From Bacteroidota bacterium (GTDB taxonomy: Bacteria; Bacteroidota; Bacteroidia; Chitinophagales; Chitinophagaceae), in the NCBI GenBank assembly GCA_023429825.1, contig JAEZDC010000041.1, positions 1 through 61,759 on the forward strand: a DNA stretch of 61,759 bases, read 5' to 3'. The position numbers and the translations under genes were made by a program. This document shows positions 17,206 through 26,235 of the stretch, piece after piece. The notes below the pieces were generated by a model that was not told the origin of the DNA, ran no database searches, and saw nothing but the letters and a program-made list of their open reading frames with translations. How positions within the stretch are numbered: the stretch's first letter is position 1; each line of letters starts with the position of its first letter.

Positions 17206-19065
17206 ATGAAAGTTGTATTGAGTATCGTGCTATCGGTTATTGTTCTGAATGGCCACACACAAAACAGTTTACCTGTACCAAGAAACATCCAGGCTACTTT
17301 TGATAAAGGCACTCGCTCAACAACGGGTAAGCCCGGGCCTGGTTACTGGCAGAATACAGCCGACTATTATCTGGATATTCAATTTTTTCCTGCAACAAGA
17401 TTGATCTCGGGAACTGTGGAGATCACCTACTTTAATAATAGCCCTGATACGTTAAAGGAGATCATTTTTAAATTATATCCTAACCTCTATAAAGAAGGAT
17501 CACCAAGAGCTAGTAAAATAAATGCATCAGACGTAAGTGAAGGTGTGAGCATAGACCAATTGATGATGAATAACAAAGTTGTTGAACAGAACAGGCTGAA
17601 TATAGATGCAACGAATATGTCTGTGAAAACAACCCTGGCTCCCAGGCAAACTGCAAAATTTCATATCAACTATCACTACACACTAAATAAAAATTCACAT
17701 ATCAGGACAGGCGAAGTAGAACCCAATGCTGATTTCATTGCATATTTCTTTCCAAGAATAGCTGTATACGATGATATCGATGGATGGAACCGGCATCCTT
17801 ACCTTGGATCGCAGGAATTCTATAATGATTTCTGCAACTTTAAAGCTTCTATCACCGTTCCGAAAAACTTTTTAGTATGGGCTACCGGTGATCTGCAGAA
17901 TTGCAGTGAAGTACTTACTTCAAAATATTGCCAGCGGTTACAGCAGGCAGAACAAAATGATGCTGTTATTTATATTGTTGATTCAAGTGATTTGAAAAAA
18001 GGCGGCATCACAACTGACAATGCCGTAAACACCTGGAAGTTCGAAGCGAAGAATGTTATTGATTTTGTATTTGCTACTTCAGATCATTATTTATGGCAAT
18101 CGACAAGCCTGGTAGTTGATTCTGCAACGAAGAGGCGAACAAGAGCCGATGCAGTATTTAATCAAAAGCACAAAGATTATTTTCATGTAGTGCATGATAC
18201 GAGGAAAACAGTTGAAGCGATGAGCTATCGTTTTCCCAAATGGTCTTTCCCCTATTCGCACATCACTGTATTTGATGGCTTAGACCAAATGGAATACCCG
18301 ATGATGGTGAATGATAATCCTGTTGAAGACAGGCATGAAAGTATTGAACTTACTGTGCATGAAGTATTCCATACCATGTTTCCGTTTTATACCGGCGTTA
18401 ATGAAACCAAATATGCATGGATGGATGAAGGCTGGGCAACCATTGGCGAATGGCTCATCTCACCAATGATCGATTCTACAGTGGTTGATACTTATGGTGT
18501 GAACCCATACGGAAATGCATCAGGAAATGAAGTGGACGTTCCCATCACTACCTTAAGTACGCAACAAACCGGAACAGCTTATTTCGTAAACGCATATCCT
18601 AAGCCGGCATTAGGATATTTATATGTAAAAGAAATGCTGGGGGATGACCTGTTTCACAAAGCACTGCATAACTATATTCGGAACTGGAATGGAAAACATC
18701 CAATGCCTTACGATTTTTTTTATAGCATGAATGAAGGTGCGGGAATAGATCTGAACTGGTTTTGGAAGCGTTGGTTCTTTGATAGCGGTTATCCTGATCT
18801 TGCTATCACATCTGTAACAAAAAAAGGAAATAGCTATAACGTACTTGTTACTTCAAAAGGCACTAAACCAGTGCCAGTTGAACTGACCGTTCATTACAAT
18901 GATGGCTCTTCCGGAAAGATCAAAAAGAATATTTCTGTTTGGCAGAATGGTAATGTATCAACCGTTGTTCCGGTAACATCGGCAAAGACCATTACAAAAA
19001 TTGAACTGGGTGGCACACATATACCGGATGCGGATAAAAAGAACAATACTTACGAGATGAAGTGA
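17206..19065 (+). CDS. secreted M1-family zinc metallopeptidase
   Basis: ATG 17206 (MKVVLSIVLSVIVLNGHTQ) gives a proper signal peptide; the longer frame starting with GTG 17128 lies in the dispersed repeat and is rejected. The 619-residue protein has the zinc site His385-Glu386-x2-His389-x18-Glu408 (HEVFH ... WMDEGWAT). The GAMEN-like exopeptidase loop appears as GLDQMEYPMM. An N-terminal beta domain (about 40-230) and a C-terminal beta-sandwich segment follow the M1 plan. It probably removes N-terminal residues from peptides in the periplasm. It ends tail to tail with the dioxygenase-like gene, with no gap. Confidence 0.94.
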   Translation: MKVVLSIVLSVIVLNGHTQNSLPVPRNIQATFDKGTRSTTGKPGPGYWQNTADYYLDIQFFPATRLISGTVEITYFNNSPDTLKEIIFKLYPNLYKEGSPRASKINASDVSEGVSIDQLMMNNKVVEQNRLNIDATNMSVKTTLAPRQTAKFHINYHYTLNKNSHIRTGEVEPNADFIAYFFPRIAVYDDIDGWNRHPYLGSQEFYNDFCNFKASITVPKNFLVWATGDLQNCSEVLTSKYCQRLQQAEQNDAVIYIVDSSDLKKGGITTDNAVNTWKFEAKNVIDFVFATSDHYLWQSTSLVVDSATKRRTRADAVFNQKHKDYFHVVHDTRKTVEAMSYRFPKWSFPYSHITVFDGLDQMEYPMMVNDNPVEDRHESIELTVHEVFHTMFPFYTGVNETKYAWMDEGWATIGEWLISPMIDSTVVDTYGVNPYGNASGNEVDVPITTLSTQQTGTAYFVNAYPKPALGYLYVKEMLGDDLFHKALHNYIRNWNGKHPMPYDFFYSMNEGAGIDLNWFWKRWFFDSGYPDLAITSVTKKGNSYNVLVTSKGTKPVPVELTVHYNDGSSGKIKKNISVWQNGNVSTVVPVTSAKTITKIELGGTHIPDADKKNNTYEMK

Positions 19066-19713
19066 TCATTCCGGGTAGTCTTCAACATTCATCCCTAAAA
19101 TTATATTGCGGGTAGCTGTTTTAATTCCATTGCCTTTTTGCAGTTGTAAAAAGCCACTACCGCCCCGCTTCCTGTCGTTATTCTTCATCCGTTCTGTTAC
19201 AAGCGGGTCATCTAAGAAATGAAAATCATCTATCCAGTACTCATTCTTATCCGGTTCTTTAAGAGTTATATGAATATGCTGCGGGTTGCTGCTGTTAGGA
19301 TAAGAAGCAGGTCGGAATGTATAGAACTTATACTCGCCTTTTTCATTTGTTTTCATCCAGCCACGAATGTAGCCATGTCTTCTCCCCCAGCCTTTCTCAT
19401 CACCCTTAGTCGGATATACACCGGTTTGATCTGTATGGTACACGTATAAGATCACATCTTTAGCAGGTGTCTTCCCATCTTTCTTATATACTACCCCACT
19501 GATCATGATCTTTTCCCCTGCACTACCAAAGCCGGGTAATGTATCAACATGATCAAGATCTTTGAACGGAATAGTATTTTCATATATCGCTTCACAGCCT
19601 TCGCAATTTCCACCGATGTGTTTATTGATTTTCTTTTGCTGGCTTGCACTTTCTGTGCAATACGTTAATTGAAGGATAACAAGCAAAACGAGGTTGCAGA
19701 AGATCTTTTTCAT
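19066..19713 (-). CDS. exported intradiol-dioxygenase-fold protein
   Basis: 215 residues with an N-terminal signal, possibly lipoprotein-like (LQLTYCTES). After a GNCEGCEAIY segment the intradiol ring-cleavage fold is visible: ISGVVYKKDGKTPAKDVILY, YHTDQTGVYP, RGWMKTNEKGEYKFYTFRPA and PQHIHITL. The Tyr, Tyr and His-x-His residues correspond to the usual Fe(III) ligands. Cytoplasmic family members cleave catechol or protocatechuate. Exported Bacteroidota relatives have unknown substrates, and no aromatic pathway is nearby. Confidence 0.85.
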   Translation of the reverse strand: MKKIFCNLVLLVILQLTYCTESASQQKKINKHIGGNCEGCEAIYENTIPFKDLDHVDTLPGFGSAGEKIMISGVVYKKDGKTPAKDVILYVYHTDQTGVYPTKGDEKGWGRRHGYIRGWMKTNEKGEYKFYTFRPASYPNSSNPQHIHITLKEPDKNEYWIDDFHFLDDPLVTERMKNNDRKRGGSGFLQLQKGNGIKTATRNIILGMNVEDYPE

Positions 19714-19813
19714 ACGCAGGATTTTTTATCCTCCATCAACTTATAAAAGATAACTGAGGATATCCAGTTAATTTATGATAAGCTGCAAAAAAAGGGGCTG
19801 ACTGGTACAGGGG

Positions 19814-20551
19814 CTAGTTTCCAAAAACCTTCTTCAGTATATCAGTTGTTCGGGCAAGCGGATCTTTCCTGATGCTCATCTCTTCTAAAGCAACCTGGTA
19901 AAAAATACCTGCAAGTGCTTTATCAGTTACATAAGCTGCAAGATCTGTATTCACTTTATTCTTGCTCACTTTATTATAATTAGTAAAAAGTGCTTCCCAA
20001 TGTTTAGTAGCATTCACTTTTGCTAATGATGCTTCGATCACAGGTTTGAATGCCGTGGTAAGAGATGAAGTTGTTTTATCTCTCAGGTAACGCGTAGCAG
20101 ATGAATCACCACCTTTCAATATTCCCCACGCATCTTGTATCGTCATTCCCTTAATGGCATTAATAAAAATAGGAGCAGCCGACTTTGCGGCATCTTCAGC
20201 TGCACGGTTCATTGACAAAACAGCTTCATCTACCTGTTTCCCCATGCCGAACATTCTAAGAGTCCCTTCGACTTTCTTGATCTCCTCAGGTAGCAATATT
20301 TTGATCACCGCATCTTTAAAGAACCCATCAGTACCTGATAGTTTCTTTGTACTGTTTTCCGTTCCCTTTACTAAGGCCTCTTTTAAGCCAGCGGCCACTT
20401 CATCAGTATTCAGAGACGATGAAGATGTGTTTATCACTTTTTTTAATGGAGATGAAGAGTCTTGCGTAGCTTTTTTGATAAGACCTTTTAATCCCTGTGC
20501 CTGTGTACTAACGCCAAGACCGATAAGAATGGAAATGATAACGTATTTCAT
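19814..20551 (-). CDS. DUF4197 exported protein
   Basis: The start is ATG 20551 (MKYVIISILIGLGVSTQAQ), which yields a signal peptide; the frame extends 11 codons upstream without signal character. 245 residues. GLKGLIKKATQ, GLKEALVKGTENSTKKLSG, DGFFKDAVIKILLPEEIKKVE and a C-terminal TDKALAGIFYQVALEEMSIRKDP match DUF4197 throughout. The family is helical, periplasmic and of unknown function. It is followed upstream on the same strand by the receiver gene with a 43-bp gap. Confidence 0.88.
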   Translation of the reverse strand: MKYVIISILIGLGVSTQAQGLKGLIKKATQDSSSPLKKVINTSSSSLNTDEVAAGLKEALVKGTENSTKKLSGTDGFFKDAVIKILLPEEIKKVEGTLRMFGMGKQVDEAVLSMNRAAEDAAKSAAPIFINAIKGMTIQDAWGILKGGDSSATRYLRDKTTSSLTTAFKPVIEASLAKVNATKHWEALFTNYNKVSKNKVNTDLAAYVTDKALAGIFYQVALEEMSIRKDPLARTTDILKKVFGN

Positions 20552-20594
20552 TGTTCCAAAAATAGAACACAGAGATGGTAACAAGCAGTTAAAA

Positions 20595-20969
20595 CTAAGC
20601 AGTGATCTTCTCCAGGTGTTCTACTGTAAGTGGCTTGGATATCACGTTCTCTACTATAGGAAACTGGCCGGCTTTCCTGATGTCCTCAGGATCAACACTG
20701 GAAGAAAGAATAAATATCCTCGGCGCGGTGTCCATTTTCAATCCTTCAAATTCCTGGAGAAAATCCCAGCCATTCATCACCGGCATATTCAGGTCGAGAA
20801 AGATGAGGTCGGGAACAGTTGAAGTATCTGTAATGTATTTCAACGCTTCTGCTCCATTGTGGCAGGTTTGTACATCTTCTGCAAAATCGGTATTACGAAT
20901 GATCTTATCACATACCATTACAGTGATCGGATCATCTTCTACCAGCAAAACATTTTTAAATTTTGCCAT
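20595..20969 (-). CDS. single-domain response regulator
   Basis: 124 residues from ATG 20969; the frame opens further upstream inside the kinase gene but MAKFKNVLLVEDD is the canonical receiver start. Acidic pocket Glu11-Asp12-Asp13, phospho-acceptor Asp59 in FLDLNMPVMNGWDF, Ser/Thr in LSSS and Lys in ISKPL are all present. There is no output domain, as in CheY-like proteins. It overlaps the end of the PAS kinase gene by 14 bp, so the pair is translationally coupled and very probably cognate. Confidence 0.93.
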   Translation of the reverse strand: MAKFKNVLLVEDDPITVMVCDKIIRNTDFAEDVQTCHNGAEALKYITDTSTVPDLIFLDLNMPVMNGWDFLQEFEGLKMDTAPRIFILSSSVDPEDIRKAGQFPIVENVISKPLTVEHLEKITA

Positions 20970-23235
20970 TGCTTTCTTGTTTGAGGTATACTTTAAAACA
21001 ACTGCCTGTTCCGGGCTCGCTTTCCACTTCAATTCTTCCGCCCAGGGCAGTGATCTGTGATTTGATCATATACAAACCTAACCCTTTACCATCCCTGGTA
21101 GGATGAAAACGTTGATACAACCCAAACATCCTATCACCATATCTTTCAAGATCAATTCCTACTCCATTATCCCTAAACTCTACCACCACGAAATCATCTT
21201 GCTGATAAGAACGTATGTTGATCTTAGGACGCCTTTTTTCATCCGAATATTTAATTGCATTGGTCACCAGGTTTAAGACAATACTTTCCAGGTGCACCCT
21301 GTTGTATTTCAATACCGGCACTTTACTAAAGTCAGATGTAATTTCCCCCTTCTTGTCTTCTAAAAGATTATCAATGTTCTTAACCACCTGGGCAATTACA
21401 TCATCAAACCTGATGTACTCAGCTTCTGTATGAATGTTTGATTTAACTACCAGCACATTGATCAGATCGTTAAGTGTGTCATTCAACTGGTTCGTCGAAT
21501 CACCTATCTTTTCCATCACCACCTGGTTGAACGGATCGCTCGTATTCTCCCGGTTATACAATGACAATAAGCTCATAAGATTAGCCACCGGTGCCCTGAG
21601 ATTATGCGAAGTGATAAACGAGAATTGCTGAAGATCTTTATTATGTTTAAGTAACTCTTCTGTTAGTGCTATTTGTTCTTCCATCATCCTTTGGCGCTCG
21701 GTAACATCCCTCAGGTTCACCAGTATCCCTTTCACATATTTGTTATCGAACATGTGACGCCCCTTCGATTCAACCCATACATAAGAGCCGTCTTTACGCC
21801 TCATCCTGTAGTCCTGCGTTTCAATTGCAGAATGTTGATTCACGGTTCTTTCAAATGCAGCTATCAAAGCGGGAAGGTCTTCTGCATGCACAAGGTCAAA
21901 TCCTTTTAAGCCCACCACTTCTTCCGGCTCGTATCCTAAAATACTTTTAATAGATGGAGAGATGTATTGTATCACTGCTTTCTCATCAACTATCAGTATC
22001 GCGTCGAAGGAATATTGAATAAGTGTTTTGAATCTTTCTTCACTTTCCTTCACCTTCATCTCCGCCAGCTTCCTCGCTGTTGTATCACTTGACGTAATGA
22101 ATATCCCCTGTATCTCTTCATTCACCTTCAGGCTCCTGTAGATATGATGATAGATATGCGGCTGACCGTCTTCATCAATAAAATAAGTTTCCTTTTCACG
22201 ATCTGTTCCATTAAATACATCTTCGAACATTTCTATGAATTGCGACGCTTCTTCAGGCCGGACAAGATCAAGGAACGATAAACCCGATTGCAATTCCTGT
22301 CTGAAGAAATAAGGTGAATGTTCCTGCGCAGCTTTGTTGTACGCTACAATACGAAGCCTGCTGTTGAGAATAATGAACGACTCTTTGGTGTTATTGAGCA
22401 ATAAGGTTAGTCTTTCCTCCGACTGTATCAACGCAACGTCTGCTATCTTCTTTGCCTGGATGTTACGCATGTTCACTGCAATGGCAGCAACATTTACATC
22501 ATTCATCAGGTTTCTTCCGAATACTTCGATCCAAACCCACTGACCCGATGCATTTTTCATTCTTAACTCACCAGGGCAAAGCTTACCTGCATTGTTCAAT
22601 ATGCAATTGAACCATTTTTCGGCTGCAGCTTTATCATCGGGATGAATGATATCGAATCCTCTTCTTTGTAATAATGCATTCGCCTCATAGCCTAACACAG
22701 GGGCAAGCGAACCTGCGATATTCAGAAACCGGAAATCTTTGTCTGCCAAAACAAATACATCAGTAGAATTTTGAACCAATGCTTTGAACAGGCTTTCTCT
22801 CTGCTCAAGCTTTTGCTGCGCTTCTATTTTCTCTGTCACATCAAAAATTCCGATCGCTACACCCAGTATCACCTCTTCTTTCTTCAGCGGGTTTACTTCA
22901 ACATCATACCACTTATTCAAACCCTGCACAGGTATTTGCATACTGAACTTGAGCACTTCACCATAAAATGCAAGATGAATATTATGATGTAGCTGTGCAA
23001 AATGATCGTCATCCAGTAATGCCGACAAAGAATCGAACTGCTGAATTCTTTTTTGTGAATGAAGCTGGATGAACTCTTCAGCCTTATGATTGAACATAAG
23101 CACCTTCGCTTCATTATCTATCACCATGAAGCTGTCGTTAGTACCTGAAAGAAACGCTTCCAGGATGGCATACAGCGATAGCGAAGAAGAGAGGGCAGTA
23201 TCTGGGGTAGAATTATTCATTACAATATCACGCAC
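20956..23235 (-). CDS. soluble multi-PAS sensor histidine kinase
   Basis: 759 residues without transmembrane segments. Four PAS domains are readable (roughly 20-130, 150-265, 275-385 and 395-510), several followed by PAC segments such as YRMRRKDGSYVWVESKGR. A coiled linker leads to the dimerisation helix with His544 in FSFITSHNLRAPVANLMSLL. ATP-binding motifs are LVTNAIKYSDEKRRP, EFRDNGVGIDLERYG and GKGLGLYMIKSQI. It phosphorylates the overlapping receiver protein, most likely. The inputs are unknown; PAS domains can sense redox, oxygen or small ligands. Start 23235 is used, with ATG 23220 also possible. Confidence 0.93.
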   Translation of the reverse strand: MRDIVMNNSTPDTALSSSLSLYAILEAFLSGTNDSFMVIDNEAKVLMFNHKAEEFIQLHSQKRIQQFDSLSALLDDDHFAQLHHNIHLAFYGEVLKFSMQIPVQGLNKWYDVEVNPLKKEEVILGVAIGIFDVTEKIEAQQKLEQRESLFKALVQNSTDVFVLADKDFRFLNIAGSLAPVLGYEANALLQRRGFDIIHPDDKAAAEKWFNCILNNAGKLCPGELRMKNASGQWVWIEVFGRNLMNDVNVAAIAVNMRNIQAKKIADVALIQSEERLTLLLNNTKESFIILNSRLRIVAYNKAAQEHSPYFFRQELQSGLSFLDLVRPEEASQFIEMFEDVFNGTDREKETYFIDEDGQPHIYHHIYRSLKVNEEIQGIFITSSDTTARKLAEMKVKESEERFKTLIQYSFDAILIVDEKAVIQYISPSIKSILGYEPEEVVGLKGFDLVHAEDLPALIAAFERTVNQHSAIETQDYRMRRKDGSYVWVESKGRHMFDNKYVKGILVNLRDVTERQRMMEEQIALTEELLKHNKDLQQFSFITSHNLRAPVANLMSLLSLYNRENTSDPFNQVVMEKIGDSTNQLNDTLNDLINVLVVKSNIHTEAEYIRFDDVIAQVVKNIDNLLEDKKGEITSDFSKVPVLKYNRVHLESIVLNLVTNAIKYSDEKRRPKINIRSYQQDDFVVVEFRDNGVGIDLERYGDRMFGLYQRFHPTRDGKGLGLYMIKSQITALGGRIEVESEPGTGSCFKVYLKQESNGKI

Positions 23236-23301
23236 TCCAAATATATTATAATGCCTCTGGAATTACACACGATAAGGTTATTTATACAGAAGATGCAGTA
23301 A

Positions 23302-25422
23302 TTATTTTTCATCTTTCTTCTCAACCGGCACAAGGTCTTCAATCTCAACATTCATCGGCAGCAACCCGATCTGCACTATCGCTCGTTTGCCACGTATCTC
23401 TTTCACTTCACCTACCTGGTAATTCTTTTTAAGCTTCACCAGGCTGCCTACTTCAATTTGCTTATTCAGCTCCTGGTACCTGGTTTCCACTTTCTTGGCC
23501 AGCTTATTCACCACTACGCTTTCCTTTTTCCTGAACAGCAGGTCTTTCAAATGCTTCACCACCTCATTCTTATCTTCTGTTTTTCTCCAATCTAAAACAA
23601 TCTGCCGCAGCTTGCGTTCCATATCTTTCAAATATGCAATGCGTTGTTCTGTGATCTTGTTCTGTTGCTTCAACAACTCCACCTGCTGGCGATGCCGCTC
23701 TTTGTCCATCACCGTTTCCATCTCTCTTTTCAGTTTTTCATTCTCCTTTAAAAGCTTTTGAAGATCTATTTTTTCTTTTCCAAGCTTTTGAAGATCCTGC
23801 TCGGTTCTGTTCAGTAGTTTATCCAGTTTAAAATGATCTTCATCTACCAGCTTTCTTGCACGGTTGATCAGGTGCTGCGGTAAACCTATGCGTTCAGCTA
23901 TAGAAAAAGTATACGAACTGCCCGGCTTACCTACCATCAGTTTATACATCGGCTGCAGGTTCTTTTCATCAAAGGCCATTGCACCATTCAGGATACCCGG
24001 TGTATGATTCGCCATTACTTTAAGATTGAGGTAATGCGTGGTAACGATTCCATACGCATGTCTTCTCGTCAACTCTTCCATGATCACTTCTGCGAACGCA
24101 CCACCCAGGTTCGGATCACTTCCACTACCCAGCTCATCTATAAAGAACATCGTCTTCCCATTAGCTGTTTCAATAAAGTATTTCATATGCAGCAAATGGG
24201 ATGAGTAAGTACTCAACTCAAATTCTATACTTTGCGTATCGCCGATATGGATGAATAACTGCTTGAATATTCCCATCTGTGATACCCCACTCACCGGCAC
24301 CAGCAAACCACTTTGCATCATCATCTGGTTAAGCCCGATGGTCTTCATTGTAACGGTTTTACCACCTGCATTCGGGCCGCTGATCACCAGTATCCTGCTT
24401 TTTTCATCCAGCTTCAGCGTTACAGGAATAGTAGGCTTGCCACTCTTTTTATTGTAGAGATATAATAACGGGTGATAAGCATCTTTCAGATCTACCAGGG
24501 CCTTATCATACAGTTGTGGCATATTGCCATTCATGTCAATGGCCAGTTTACCTTTCGCCCTGATGAAATCATATTCACCTATCACAGTAAGGTATGTATC
24601 CAAAAGACCGGAGTAAACCGAGAGATTCTTCGTGAGTTCACGCAGTATGCGCTGCACCTCCCTTGCTTCATCATTCTCTAAAGAGAAGACTTCATTATTC
24701 AGTTCGATGGTTTCTTCCGGCTCAATGAAAGCAGTTTTCCTGCTGTCACTTTCTCCATGCAGAATACCTTTCACCTGCCGTTTATGTTCGCTGAACACAG
24801 CCACTACCCTCCTGCCACTGCTGAAGCTTTCTTCTATGTCTGCTGTGTACCCACTCTTAGCCAGCTTCGCGATCACCTTTTCAAACGCCCTGCGTAATTC
24901 ATTCCGCTTACGGTACAAACTCATGCGTATGCGTTGCAGGTCATCACTGGCGTTATCTTTCACATTACCTGTTTCATCCAGCACATCATCTATCATCTCC
25001 ATGATCGCCTTTTCATAATAGGTATTCCCGATCACCGTAGTAAGTGCGGGATAACCACTCCTGCGATCATTATCAAACCAGCGAAAAATAGCGGCAACAT
25101 TTTCTGCAAGCTTTCTTATATGAATGAATTGTTCGCCGCTTAACGTAGCGCCGGGGATGCCGAGCAACTTTATTTCACGATGAATGTTGAGTACAAAATC
25201 AGCAGGGAAATATACACCCTGCTCTAAGAGTAATTTGAATTCATGGCTTTGCTTCAGCTCAAGATCGATGAATTCTTTGCGTGTATGAATGCGTAATTCC
25301 GATGCTTTGGCTTTAGCATATTCCGTTTTGCAAAAAGCAGCAAGCAAATTTTTTACTTTGTCAAACTCCAATTGAACAGCCGCACTTTCAGGATATAACC
25401 TCATATATGTCGTCCTTTCCAT
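23302..25422 (-). CDS. MutS2-like DNA-binding ATPase without Smr domain
   Basis: 706 residues. The MutS core/clamp helical region (about 1-320) is followed by an ATPase domain with Walker A ISGPNAGGKTVTMKTIGL, Walker B region TMFFIDELGSGSDPNLGG and the switch motif IVTTHYLNLKVMA. A long coiled coil (about 520-620) and a small beta domain (VGSLVKLKKNYQVGEVKEIRGKRAIVQIGLLPM) end the protein. Full MutS2 proteins are about 780-800 residues and finish with an Smr nuclease domain, which is absent here. The family acts on recombination intermediates or stalled ribosomes. The start is ATG 25422; an in-frame ATG six codons later is possible. Confidence 0.88.
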   Translation of the reverse strand: MERTTYMRLYPESAAVQLEFDKVKNLLAAFCKTEYAKAKASELRIHTRKEFIDLELKQSHEFKLLLEQGVYFPADFVLNIHREIKLLGIPGATLSGEQFIHIRKLAENVAAIFRWFDNDRRSGYPALTTVIGNTYYEKAIMEMIDDVLDETGNVKDNASDDLQRIRMSLYRKRNELRRAFEKVIAKLAKSGYTADIEESFSSGRRVVAVFSEHKRQVKGILHGESDSRKTAFIEPEETIELNNEVFSLENDEAREVQRILRELTKNLSVYSGLLDTYLTVIGEYDFIRAKGKLAIDMNGNMPQLYDKALVDLKDAYHPLLYLYNKKSGKPTIPVTLKLDEKSRILVISGPNAGGKTVTMKTIGLNQMMMQSGLLVPVSGVSQMGIFKQLFIHIGDTQSIEFELSTYSSHLLHMKYFIETANGKTMFFIDELGSGSDPNLGGAFAEVIMEELTRRHAYGIVTTHYLNLKVMANHTPGILNGAMAFDEKNLQPMYKLMVGKPGSSYTFSIAERIGLPQHLINRARKLVDEDHFKLDKLLNRTEQDLQKLGKEKIDLQKLLKENEKLKREMETVMDKERHRQQVELLKQQNKITEQRIAYLKDMERKLRQIVLDWRKTEDKNEVVKHLKDLLFRKKESVVVNKLAKKVETRYQELNKQIEVGSLVKLKKNYQVGEVKEIRGKRAIVQIGLLPMNVEIEDLVPVEKKDEK

Positions 25423-25424
25423 CA

Positions 25425-25482
25425 GTTACAAAACCTGCACCTGTACTAAACCTGTAACCTGCAACTTGTAACCTGTAACTTT
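25425..25482. repeat. degenerate ACCTGTAAC repeats in the MutS2 leader
   Basis: The sequence ACCTGTAACCTGCAACTTGT and its neighbours are built of about seven short units of the type ACCTG(T/C)A or CTTGTA. It lies between the probable -7 box and the MutS2 start, so it would be transcribed as 5' leader. Confidence 0.5.
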
Positions 25483-25492
25483 TATTTCCCTC

Positions 25493-25500
25493 CAAAGGTA
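25493..25500 (-). promoter_or_regulatory. -7 box TACCTTTG for the MutS2-like gene
   Basis: CAAAGGTA on the plus strand reads TACCTTTG on the minus strand, a match to TAnnTTTG. It lies 70 bp before the start codon. No -33 TTG is clear. Confidence 0.4.
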
Positions 25501-25595
25501 CTTTATTCATTTTGTTGCTTACGAGGGCTTGCAGAGCCTGGCAACCTATTGCAGAGCTTGGCATAACATTTCGGGCATTACGCTAAACATAAGTC

Positions 25596-25802
25596 ATGAC
25601 ACCAGGAAAAGAGAACATACAAAAGCCGCATGGCAAACCAACAGACAGAAACGCTGATCCTGAAAATGTTGAGCGGGCACACGAAATGGCTGACAGGGAT
25701 ATAGCCGCTGATCCTGACCTCGCCGAAAACACCGATCCGAATAATGACCTGGATGAAGGTGAACTGGCAAGACTTGGCAAAGACAAGCCCGACATCGTAT
25801 AG
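25596..25802 (+). CDS. small acidic hypothetical protein
   Basis: 68 residues, rich in Asp, Glu, Pro and Asn, with no hydrophobic segment (AHEMADRDIAADPDLAEN, DLDEGELARLGKDKPDIV). I do not recognise a family. It is the only plausible gene between the MutS2-like gene and the tandem terminators near 26.15 kb. Its composition suggests a disordered cytoplasmic protein. An ORF on the other strand covers the same region but has Ser-rich shadow character. Confidence 0.5.
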   Translation: MTPGKENIQKPHGKPTDRNADPENVERAHEMADRDIAADPDLAENTDPNNDLDEGELARLGKDKPDIV

Positions 25803-26114
25803 CAGTGGCTTGTAACGGGCATCGATTATTTCTTCAATATAATTCCTGCAAACCTAACTGCATAGGCAATCCTATGCCTGCACTCTCCTGTGTAAATCGA
25901 GTAGTTTCCACTCCATACCTGTAAAATTCCGGTATAGCTATACGGGCTGCAAAACAGCAAAATTCCGTGACTTCACTCTTGACTGGCATTTACAACATTC
26001 CTAACATCGCACTTGTAATGAAAAGAAAGCCCCTATTCACCCGGACCCTATTTCAAGAAAGTTTTTTTGATGGTATGGATGCCTTCCTCTTTTAAGGGTT
26101 GGTACCTAAGACAC

Positions 26115-26146
26115 GGATGAGTATTTCTATACTTATCCCTTTTTTT
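26115..26146 (+). terminator. intrinsic terminator, first of a tandem pair
   Basis: GGATGAGTAT-TTCT-ATACTTATCC (10-bp stem with one G-T pair) is followed by C and T7. It lies 313 bp after the small acidic ORF. The 433-bp stretch 25803-26235 holds no other gene that I can support. Confidence 0.75.
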
Positions 26147-26159
26147 CAAGACAGGTAAT

Positions 26160-26188
26160 GGCAGGCTGAGAACCCTGCCTTTTTTTTT
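26160..26188 (+). terminator. intrinsic terminator, second of a tandem pair
   Basis: GGCAGG (26160-26165) pairs with CCTGCC (26174-26179), followed by T9. It lies 14 bp after the first terminator and 48 bp before the next gene, so transcription from the left is blocked twice. Confidence 0.8.
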
Positions 26189-26235
26189 ATAAACAACAGT
26201 TATTTATTCATTTTTTAAAAACAAAATCCAATACT

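Noticed and set aside
20154..20822. 222-codon plus-strand ORF
   Set aside because: It runs antisense across the DUF4197 and receiver genes, both of which have clear family motifs; it is a shadow frame.
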